Shown in pieces: positions 6,522 to 12,770 of a DNA stretch of 15,640 bases. The stretch is from CAYPPG01 sp964412555 (lineage in GTDB: Bacteria > Hinthialibacterota > Hinthialibacteria > Hinthialibacterales > Hinthialibacteraceae). The position numbers were made by a program, and so were the translations under genes. Each line of letters begins with the position of its first letter. Position 1 is the stretch's first letter. The stretch spans positions 1-15,640 of the forward strand of contig CAYPPG010000109.1 in assembly GCA_964412555.1 (NCBI GenBank), in the 5' to 3' direction. The notes below the pieces were generated by a model, which was given only the letters and a program-made list of their open reading frames with translations, was not told where the DNA came from and ran no database searches.

Positions 6522-7790
6522 ATGGTTGCCTCCGCAAATGTCCTGTTCGAACCAATTACGAGAGGAACGGATTTGTTGGATGTCTACAAAATAAGAGATG
6601 ATTTTCCTATCTTGAAGCAGGAGATGGAAGGAAAGCCATTGGTGTATCTGGACAATGCGGCCAGTTCGCAGAAGCCCCAGAGTGTCATCGATGCGATCTC
6701 TCAAGCCTATACGGGCTACTATTCCAATATTCATCGCGGCGTTCACTGGTTGAGTCAAAAATCAACAGACGCGTATGAAGGTGCCCGCAAAACGGTTCAA
6801 CATTTCCTGAATGCCGCCGACTCGCGGGAAATCGTCTTCACCCGTGGAACGACGGAATCGATCAACCTTGTGGCGCATAGTTTTGGGCGGAAATATGTCG
6901 GGGAAGGCGATGAGATTCTTATTTCCACAATGGAACATCATTCCAATATTGTTCCTTGGCAGCTTCTCTGCGAAGAAACCGGAGCGGTTCTTCGAGTTGT
7001 GTCCATCAACGATGAGGGAGAGTTTTTGTTCGATGAATTTGAAAAGATGATCGGCCCGCGCACCAAACTGGTTTCTGTTGTTCATGTATCCAATGCTCTC
7101 GGAACGATCAATCCGGTAAAGCGGATTGTTGATACCGCCCATGCGCATAACATTCCTGTTTTGATTGACGGGGCGCAGGCGGTGCCGCATCTCGAAGTGG
7201 ATGTGCAAGAATTGGATTGTGATTTTTACGTCTTTTCCGGTCATAAAATATACGGTCCGAGCGGAATCGGTGTTCTTTATGGGAAAAGCGAATATTTGGA
7301 TGCCATGCCTCCCTATCAAGGTGGGGGGGATATGATCTTGTCCGTTAGTTTCGAGAAAACGACGTTCAACACCCTTCCACACAAATTCGAAGCCGGAACA
7401 CCGAATATTGTTGGAGCGATTGGATTGGGTGCGGCGATTGATTACATCCATGACATTGGATTGGATGTTATTGCAGATTATGAGCATGGACTGCTGGAAT
7501 ACGCGACCGAGTTATTGGAAGAAGTTCCTGCGCTTCATCTTGTCGGTACGGCACAGGAAAAAGCGAGTGTTTTATCTTTTGTGATCGAGGATATCCATCC
7601 TCACGATATCGGTACGATACTCGATTACGAAGGTATCGCGATACGAACGGGTCATCACTGCGCACAACCTGTGATGGAACGTTTTAATATTCCGGCGACA
7701 GCACGCGCCTCGCTTGCTTTTTACAACACGAGGGAAGAGATAGACAAATTGATCCTTGGGATTCACAAGGTCATGGATATATTTCAATAA
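6522..7790 (+). CDS. sufS: Cysteine desulfurase SufS (type II)
   Basis: SufS is a PLP enzyme that removes sulfur from L-cysteine, giving alanine and an enzyme-bound persulfide for the SUF pathway. Key residues are present: MEHHSN (137-142) with His139 stacking on PLP, DGAQA (216-220), the PLP lysine Lys242 in SGHKIYGPSG, and Cys380 in RTGHHCAQP, which carries the persulfide. The short segment before that cysteine, without the long loop of IscS, marks the group II SufS/CsdA class. GGAGG sits six bases before the ATG. About 19 residues precede the usual family beginning near DVYKIRDDFP (20-29), a modest N-terminal extension with no better internal start. Its partner is the downstream SufU. Confidence 0.96.
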   Translation: MVASANVLFEPITRGTDLLDVYKIRDDFPILKQEMEGKPLVYLDNAASSQKPQSVIDAISQAYTGYYSNIHRGVHWLSQKSTDAYEGARKTVQHFLNAADSREIVFTRGTTESINLVAHSFGRKYVGEGDEILISTMEHHSNIVPWQLLCEETGAVLRVVSINDEGEFLFDEFEKMIGPRTKLVSVVHVSNALGTINPVKRIVDTAHAHNIPVLIDGAQAVPHLEVDVQELDCDFYVFSGHKIYGPSGIGVLYGKSEYLDAMPPYQGGGDMILSVSFEKTTFNTLPHKFEAGTPNIVGAIGLGAAIDYIHDIGLDVIADYEHGLLEYATELLEEVPALHLVGTAQEKASVLSFVIEDIHPHDIGTILDYEGIAIRTGHHCAQPVMERFNIPATARASLAFYNTREEIDKLILGIHKVMDIFQ

Positions 7791-7824
7791 ATCAGCTTGT
7801 TTGAAACGTACAAAGGAAAGTTCA

Positions 7825-8277
7825 ATGTCTGAAGTTCGGGAACTCTACCAGGAAATCATCTTAGATCACAATAAAAAACCGCGCAATTTTCATATTCTCG
7901 AGGATGCCAATCATTATGCCGATGGTCACAATCCTCTCTGTGGTGACCGAGTTACCATCTATTTGAAACTCGGTAATGACAAAATCGAAGATGTTTCTTT
8001 CCAAGGAAACGGGTGTGCGATTTCGACTGCTTCAGCCTCTTTGATGACCGAATCATTAAAAGGAAAAACCATTGAAGAAGCGAAACAATTGTTTGACAAA
8101 TTTCATGATTTGCTGACGAAGGATACGGATTTGATTTCCGAGATTTCAGAGATGGGAAAGTTGGCTGCCCTTGCTGGTGTGCGTGATTTTCCAATGCGGG
8201 TTAAATGCGCAACCTTGGCTTGGCATACATTGAATGCTGCTATCCAAGAAAAAGAAGAACCAGTCACGACGGAATAG
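7825..8277 (+). CDS. sufU: Zinc-type sulfurtransferase SufU
   Basis: SufU is a 150-residue IscU-like protein. In the SufS/SufU systems of Firmicutes and others it binds zinc and accepts persulfide sulfur from SufS, rather than acting as a cluster scaffold. The expected ligands are visible: Cys39 and Asp41 in NPLCGDRV, Cys64 in GNGCAIS and Cys128 in RVKCATL. The insertion between the second and third ligand sites (about residues 77-110) is typical of SufU compared with IscU. I use the ATG at 7825, preceded by AAGGAAAG, because an earlier in-frame ATG at 7756 lies inside sufS and adds 23 unrelated residues. No SufE is encoded in the window, consistent with SufU doing the sulfur transfer. Confidence 0.95.
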   Translation: MSEVRELYQEIILDHNKKPRNFHILEDANHYADGHNPLCGDRVTIYLKLGNDKIEDVSFQGNGCAISTASASLMTESLKGKTIEEAKQLFDKFHDLLTKDTDLISEISEMGKLAALAGVRDFPMRVKCATLAWHTLNAAIQEKEEPVTTE

Positions 8278-8285
8278 GTTTAAAA

Positions 8286-8627
8286 ATGGAAGATATTATT
8301 ATGAATACAGAAAGCGATAATAAGGCCGAAATCGAGCAAAAGATCATCGATGCGTTGAAAACGTGTTATGATCCGGAAATTCCGGTCGATATTTACGAAC
8401 TTGGACTGATTTATAATATCGATATCAATCCTTCGGCGGATGTCTTGGTTACCATGACGTTGACATCCCCCGCTTGTCCGGTCGCGGGTACGTTACCGAT
8501 AGAGGTAGAAACCGCTGTCAATAATGTCCCGGAAGTGGCTTCTTCGAGGGTTGAACTTGTGTGGGAGCCTCCCTGGAATCCGGATATGATGAGCGAAGCG
8601 GCGAAATTGGAATTGGGATTTTGTTAG
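8286..8627 (+). CDS. sufT: SufT-type MIP18/DUF59 Fe-S maturation protein
   Basis: This small protein (113 residues from 8286) belongs to the MIP18/DUF59 family, which is involved in maturing Fe-S proteins. The diagnostic pattern CYDPEIPVDIYELGLIYNI spans the start of the domain, and TSPACPVAG carries the conserved cysteine of the family. Position at the end of a sufBCDSU operon, 8 bases after sufU, is the classical SufT location. Start choice is uncertain: the ATG at 8301 is preceded by GGAAG at 8 bases and would remove five residues, while a longer ORF from 8205 would lie inside sufU and is unlikely. It ends one base before the stop of the opposing secreted-protein gene, so no terminator fits between them. 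Confidence 0.88.
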   Translation: MEDIIMNTESDNKAEIEQKIIDALKTCYDPEIPVDIYELGLIYNIDINPSADVLVTMTLTSPACPVAGTLPIEVETAVNNVPEVASSRVELVWEPPWNPDMMSEAAKLELGFC

Positions 8628-8628
8628 T

Positions 8629-9807
8629 TTATTCTCCGCCTCCGATGAGAATTTCCTTTAGTTGAAATTCGTGCCAGAATGTCTCGATCACTTGTGCTTT
8701 TTCATTTGGCCTGTGATTTGGGAAAAGCGAGCTATAGGCAAACAAGGCCTCCCCCTTATAATTTCTTTCGTAAATATGTTGCAATTGCCGGCGGATTTCT
8801 TGTGATGCATTGAAATCTACATTTAAGCCGGCGACAAGATGTTGATTCCATTCTTTGCCGAGAAACTCTTCGAATGAATCCAGCAAATCACGGATTTCAG
8901 GTGTACTTTGTTTGTATACCATGGGGATCAGTGTGTCGACGAGATCGTTTTCCACCCAAATTCTGACATCTTGTCCGGTTTCTCCAGTTGCGTGATCGAT
9001 ATCCGCAACACATGTCGATGATAATTGCATGGTTGGAGATGCGTCTCTAATGGACGTGCGAATTGCTCGGATTGTTTCGGCGACTTGCTCGCATTTGAAT
9101 TGCTGCCACTCTTTCAAGTCCGGATTGGGATATTTCTTGAATTTTTTGCGAAAAGCATCCACCGTTGGTTTATCGTAAGAAAAATCACGGTTTCTCCCCA
9201 CTTCGTTTCGCGCCGGGTAGCGAATGTAATCCAAGTGGATGCCATCCACATTCGGATAATTGACCGCGACTTCTTTGAAAACGTTTGCTAAGTGTTCGCG
9301 AACTTCGGGAATCCCGGGGGAAAGAAAAGAATAGAATGTGCTTGTCGGTTTCAACAATCGGCCGCGTTGATCGAGGATAAACCATGATCGGTTGGTACGC
9401 CAAAGATGATTGGATTTCCACGGGGGCGAATCGGTTCCTCGCCAGGCCGGGAAAGCGTTCATCCACGCTTGGATAGATAAGCCCCACCGGCCGGCTTCCT
9501 GAATAGCTGTGGCTAACGGATCCCATCCCGGATCTTTTGGAGGATCACTGGGATTTAAATCAGAAAGTTCCCAGGCCCACGGTTCATGTTTGGAAGGGTA
9601 GAAAACCGTAGCATTTCCCCGCACTTGGAAGAAAACTGTTGTAGCGCCAAGATCTTTTGCATTCTCCATGATTCGAACGACATCGTTGGCGCTTTTAAAA
9701 TCCCACCGCGTGACCCACAGTGCTTGTTCACGCGCAAGTGTCATTGTATTACTCAACCCTGTAACAACGTAGAAAAACAAGAAAAAAGAAAATATTTTTT
9801 TAGCCAT
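8629..9807 (-). CDS. Secreted GHL10-family (DUF187) glycosidase-like protein
   Basis: This 392-residue exported protein belongs to the glycoside-hydrolase-like GHL10 family (related to YngK and E. coli DigH). DigH cleaves denuded glycan strands of peptidoglycan; the substrate here is unknown. A signal peptide covers about 1-25. The TIM-barrel landmarks follow: ALWVTRWDF (29-37), FFQVRGNA (59-66) with the alternating strand pattern, SIQAWMNAFP (111-120), VDGIHLDYIRYP (187-198), the family signature with acidic Asp193, and IPMVYKQ (294-300). The single-domain length suits the core family without added binding modules. AGGAG lies five bases before the ATG. The gene is monocistronic in this window, divergent from the STAS gene and convergent with sufT. 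Confidence 0.88.
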   Translation of the reverse strand: MAKKIFSFFLFFYVVTGLSNTMTLAREQALWVTRWDFKSANDVVRIMENAKDLGATTVFFQVRGNATVFYPSKHEPWAWELSDLNPSDPPKDPGWDPLATAIQEAGRWGLSIQAWMNAFPAWRGTDSPPWKSNHLWRTNRSWFILDQRGRLLKPTSTFYSFLSPGIPEVREHLANVFKEVAVNYPNVDGIHLDYIRYPARNEVGRNRDFSYDKPTVDAFRKKFKKYPNPDLKEWQQFKCEQVAETIRAIRTSIRDASPTMQLSSTCVADIDHATGETGQDVRIWVENDLVDTLIPMVYKQSTPEIRDLLDSFEEFLGKEWNQHLVAGLNVDFNASQEIRRQLQHIYERNYKGEALFAYSSLFPNHRPNEKAQVIETFWHEFQLKEILIGGGE

Positions 9808-9852
9808 TGAATCTCCTGAATGAAAAGTGTATTCCGCTGGATTGGTGAATTC

Positions 9853-9875
9853 GGCAAGGTTAAATTACCCTTGCC
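9853..9875. other. Stem-loop in the leader of the GHL10 gene
   Basis: GGCAAGG (9853-9859) and CCTTGCC (9869-9875) form a perfect 7-bp stem with a 9-base loop. No U-run follows on either strand, so it is not a normal terminator. It lies 46 bases before the start codon of the minus-strand gene, just after a TATAAT-like -10. An operator or a 5'-leader hairpin is possible. Confidence 0.4.
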
Positions 9876-9885
9876 AAACAGTGAA

Positions 9886-9891
9886 ATTATA
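9886..9891 (-). promoter_or_regulatory. Possible -10 element for the GHL10 gene
   Basis: On the minus strand the sequence reads TATAAT at these positions. I see no good -35 at the usual distance (TATCCT at 17 bases). A transcript would start near 9879, directly before the 9853-9875 stem-loop. Weak evidence. Confidence 0.3.
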
Positions 9892-9916
9892 TTGAAAATC
9901 TTGCACATAGGATATT

Positions 9917-9931
9917 ATTATTTGAAATAAT
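9917..9931. promoter_or_regulatory. AT-rich perfect palindrome between divergent genes
   Basis: ATTATTT-G-AAATAAT is a perfect 7-1-7 palindrome in the 288-base gap between the GHL10 gene (-) and the STAS gene (+). Its position between divergent genes would suit an operator. The composition is so AT-rich that chance cannot be excluded. Confidence 0.3.
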
Positions 9932-10036
9932 GATTTTGACCAAGAGTCAGGGATGAATTTTTCAGCTCGAATAAGCATAAAAAGAGTAAAAAAGAATATG
10001 GTGAGGGGATCATCATAACAAGATGACAGAGCTGCA

Positions 10037-10065
10037 TTGTAATATATTCCATTTCGCGTTACATT
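10037..10065 (+). promoter_or_regulatory. Possible promoter of the STAS gene
   Basis: TTGTAA (10037-10042) and TACATT (10060-10065) are 17 bases apart, each matching 4 of 6 consensus bases. Transcription would begin about 24 bases before the ATG, leaving just enough leader for the AGGAGG at 10087-10092. Confidence 0.3.
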
Positions 10066-10095
10066 TAATTCCTTAACAGAAAAGAAAGGAGGGAA

Positions 10096-10464
10096 ATGAT
10101 CATTGAAGGGATAGCACTTGTGAGTCGAGTCGAGTCAGATGTAGCGATTCTTACATTCAAGGGTGTTTTTGTGTTGAGCGACCAGGTTTTATTGCGGGAA
10201 ACGATTCAAAATTATTTGGAATCAGGCATCCAATCATTCGTATTTGATTTTCAGGAAACCAAGTCGATACAAAGCTTTATTATTGGTGAGATTCTTGATG
10301 TGTTGCAAAAAGTGGATCAGGAAAAAGGTGGAGTCTGTCTGGTGAATTTATCCGAACGGATGAAATATACCTTGGAAATCACCCGCGTTCCGGAAATCAT
10401 CCCTACCTATTTTTCCCTTGAGGAAGCATTGGAATATTTTCAAGAGAAGAAGAAATCGTCATGA
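10096..10464 (+). CDS. STAS-domain protein (anti-anti-sigma factor-like)
   Basis: This 122-residue protein has the single-domain STAS layout of SpoIIAA/RsbV-type anti-sigma factor antagonists. Alternating strands and helices include VAILTFKGVFVL (16-27), SFVFDFQETKSIQS (47-60) and the closing helices near EITRVPEIIP. The block that is usually DSSGLG reads QSFIIG (59-64): the first Ser is kept (Ser60, in line with the phosphorylated Ser58 of SpoIIAA), but the Asp and the second Ser are replaced. No anti-sigma kinase or SpoIIE-like phosphatase is encoded nearby, so the partner is elsewhere. The AGGAGG is strong but only three bases from the ATG. Its stop lies 9 bases from the 3' end of the opposing tRNA-Cys. 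Confidence 0.75.
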   Translation: MIIEGIALVSRVESDVAILTFKGVFVLSDQVLLRETIQNYLESGIQSFVFDFQETKSIQSFIIGEILDVLQKVDQEKGGVCLVNLSERMKYTLEITRVPEIIPTYFSLEEALEYFQEKKKSS

Positions 10465-10473
10465 GAGGGGAAT

Positions 10474-10550
<77 letters not shown>

Positions 10551-10572
10551 ATCTGATCGAAATCTGCATAAA

Positions 10573-10601
10573 AGTATACTCTCTGTTCCGAACTTCGTGA
10601 A
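10573..10601 (-). promoter_or_regulatory. Likely promoter of tRNA-Cys
   Basis: On the minus strand TTCACG (10596-10601) is followed after 17 bases by TATACT (10573-10578). The hexamers match 4 and 5 of 6 consensus bases. The start of transcription would be near 10566, about 18 bases upstream of the mature tRNA 5' end. Confidence 0.5.
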
Positions 10602-10654
10602 GACTTTTGATGCCGCTTAGCACAGTCAACCGTTTTTATCGCGTGTTCGTTCTA

Positions 10655-11965
10655 TTATTTCGGGGTACGAGCGACATTGAGACCGATTTCGATGTTACCT
10701 TCACTCTTATTGTCGATTTGTATTTTCCCGTTGAAATGATTCCCCATGATGACTCCGCTCTGCACGTTTGGGCCAAGATAAATAGCCGGTTTTGGCTGAG
10801 TGAACCGGGAAGAATCGATATGGACTTCACCACCTTCGATTCTCAAGGCATGAGCCGAGGAATCGTCTTTTCCCCAATGGACAAAATTGCATTGCTGAAA
10901 GGAGACATAACCTTCTCCTTGGATCAACGCATTCCGATGAGCCGGACCCCAAAAGGAGCAATTGCTGAGCTGGACAACTCCTTGAAAATCTTCTGTTGTA
11001 ACGACTTCCGTTGGTTTTTCTCCTGCAAACGTAACAAATTCACCATTTGTGATCAATAAACCGGGAGGTTGAGTTGCTTCAACCCATAATGCATAGCGCC
11101 CCCCGTCTGCACCGATGCCTAAAAAATTGCCATTACAGGCGCCCTGTTCGGTTTTGATGAATTTGTAACATTTATCGAATCCAAAGGCGAAAGTATTGAG
11201 TACATATTCCCAATCTGTTCGGCCGAAAATAAACACTTCCGTGTGCGTGTTCAAATAATCGATCAAATCTCTTCCATTTTCTATACGTTGCTTTTCAGGT
11301 AACTTGGCGCGAAACCAAAAATGAGGATTGAAATGCACATTTTCAATCCGTCCGATATCGGTGCAGTGGTTGATATACACTCCACGCCGTAAAACCGTAC
11401 CGAAAACATTCCGAATGTAATGCAACTCGTTGTGATGCGAGCCGAAGTCGATACCTTGATACGCATTGACAAGCGTAACATCGATCACACTCCCATGCAT
11501 ACCTTTTCCTTGAATTGCCCAGGGGTAGGATTGAATATCGGGGAAAATTTGTTCCGGGTAATAAATAGTCAAACCGCGAACTGCGGAACTGGGAGAAAGT
11601 TGGATCAAAGCGGGGCCATCTTCTTGCCCTCGATATCCCATCGCGTGGATGACAGTTCCCCATTCTGCGTCTTCATGATGCGGTGCTTGCCAGATGCCAC
11701 GAAGAGTGACGCCGGCGGGGATAGTCAGATGATCATCGATGCGATATGTACCGGCAGGTAATAACACTTCTCCACCTCCGGCTTGCGCAGCGGCGTTCAA
11801 TGCTTTTTGGATAGCCGGTCCGTCGTCTGATACTCCTTCGCCTGTCGTGCCGAATTTCTTGGCGCTCCATTCGGCTGTATAGCCGGTGAGAGGCAATGCG
11901 GAAAAAAACAAACCGAATAGAATAGCAATATTCGTGAATGAGTGAAAATAGGGTTTTGTTTTCAT
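10655..11965 (-). CDS. Secreted right-handed beta-helix protein, pectate-lyase-3 family
   Basis: This 436-residue exported protein has a signal peptide at about 1-31. It then shows the family opening of Pectate_lyase_3/GH28-like beta-helices: KKFGTTGEGVSDDGPAIQKA (36-55) and GGGEVLLPAGTYRI (63-76). Successive short strands follow to the C-terminus (LTIPAGVTLRG at 80-90, then AVRGLTIYYP, and repeated GxxIxxN-type turns). A His-rich stretch, GSHHNELHYIRNVF (175-188), is a candidate substrate or metal region, but I cannot name the catalytic residues. The substrate is presumably a polysaccharide; lyase activity is not demonstrated by sequence alone. AAAGG precedes the ATG. The gene is apparently monocistronic and divergent from the metallo-hydrolase gene. 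Confidence 0.85.
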   Translation of the reverse strand: MKTKPYFHSFTNIAILFGLFFSALPLTGYTAEWSAKKFGTTGEGVSDDGPAIQKALNAAAQAGGGEVLLPAGTYRIDDHLTIPAGVTLRGIWQAPHHEDAEWGTVIHAMGYRGQEDGPALIQLSPSSAVRGLTIYYPEQIFPDIQSYPWAIQGKGMHGSVIDVTLVNAYQGIDFGSHHNELHYIRNVFGTVLRRGVYINHCTDIGRIENVHFNPHFWFRAKLPEKQRIENGRDLIDYLNTHTEVFIFGRTDWEYVLNTFAFGFDKCYKFIKTEQGACNGNFLGIGADGGRYALWVEATQPPGLLITNGEFVTFAGEKPTEVVTTEDFQGVVQLSNCSFWGPAHRNALIQGEGYVSFQQCNFVHWGKDDSSAHALRIEGGEVHIDSSRFTQPKPAIYLGPNVQSGVIMGNHFNGKIQIDNKSEGNIEIGLNVARTPK

Positions 11966-12082
11966 CGTGTACCTTTCTGTTTTTGGAATGAAATTGTCGT
12001 TAATGGTGTTCGAAACAATATTACACGAGTTTTCCTGACGTGTCTGCCTTTCCGGTATGAGTCAGATTGGGATGAACAACCA

Positions 12083-12111
12083 CTCACATATCCTGTCGAA
12101 GCAATTACAAT
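12083..12111 (+). promoter_or_regulatory. Possible promoter of the metallo-hydrolase gene
   Basis: CTCACA (12083-12088) and TACAAT (12106-12111) are 17 bases apart, matching 4 and 5 of 6 consensus bases. Transcription would start near 12118, about 26 bases before the ATG at 12144. The gap 11966-12143 also must hold the promoter of the divergent beta-helix gene, for which I found only a weak match. Confidence 0.4.
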
Positions 12112-12143
12112 ATGAATAAGAATACAGCACATGGGTTATCGTG

Positions 12144-12770
12144 ATGAACAATCCTTCTTGGAAAGTGCTCAACATCGGTTGTCTCAGTAAAAACCATTAC
12201 TGGGATGAGGATAATGATTGTCGGGATCAGGCCTGTACTTCAACGTTCATTGAAGCGGGTACTCGGCGGATTGTTGTGGATCCGGGGATGAATTCCGAGG
12301 GGATTTTTAAAACTGTACTTGATCAGAGAACCGGGTATAAACCGGAAGATATTGATACGGTTTTTTTGACTCACTTTCATCGGAATCATAGGAGAAGTTT
12401 GGCGCTTTTCCGAAAATCGGTTTGGCTGATGTCTCATACAGAAATTCGCTGGTGGCAACGAAGTCATGGTACTACGGAAGAAGAACAAGATATACTGGCC
12501 CGTATCGTGCCGATCGAGGACCATCCTTTACCGGGGATTGAAATTCTTCCTTCCCCAGGCCACACACATGGTTTGACTTCATTGACATTCGAAACAAGGG
12601 AAGGGATTATCGTCGCGGCAGGTGATGCAGTTCTTACGTTCGATCATTTCGAAGACCGGGAACCATCGGAACATGCGGAAGATTTCAAGATTGCAAGACG
12701 TTCGATTGACCGCATCGCGAAAGTCGCGGATTTGGTTATTCCCGGGCATGATAATTACTTCGTGATTTAA
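12144..12770 (+). CDS. Metallo-beta-lactamase-fold hydrolase with HxHxNH motif
   Basis: This cytoplasmic-looking protein of 208 residues has the metallo-beta-lactamase fold: IVVDPGMNSEG (43-53), the metal motif THFHRNH (76-82), PSPGHTHGLTS (137-146) with His140, AAGDAVL (158-164) with Asp161, and PGHD (200-203) with His202. In the metal motif HxHxDH the aspartate is replaced by Asn81; the other ligands are kept. The compact size resembles MBLAC1-like proteins, but the substrate cannot be told. A GTG directly upstream (12141) is an alternative start adding one residue; no clear ribosome site precedes either. The stop codon overlaps that of the opposing large secreted-protein gene. Confidence 0.85.
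   Translation: MNNPSWKVLNIGCLSKNHYWDEDNDCRDQACTSTFIEAGTRRIVVDPGMNSEGIFKTVLDQRTGYKPEDIDTVFLTHFHRNHRRSLALFRKSVWLMSHTEIRWWQRSHGTTEEEQDILARIVPIEDHPLPGIEILPSPGHTHGLTSLTFETREGIIVAAGDAVLTFDHFEDREPSEHAEDFKIARRSIDRIAKVADLVIPGHDNYFVI

Noticed and set aside
6762..7487. Long minus-strand open frame of about 240 codons opposite sufS
   Set aside because: It lies wholly antisense to the clearly coding sufS, has no family resemblance and no ribosome site; it is a by-product of sufS codon use.
7756..7824. Upstream extension of sufU to the ATG at 7756
   Set aside because: It would begin inside sufS and add 23 residues not found in SufU; AAGGAAAG supports the ATG at 7825.
8205..8285. Upstream extension of sufT to the ATG at 8205
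   Set aside because: It overlaps sufU by 73 bases and the extra residues are not part of the MIP18 domain.
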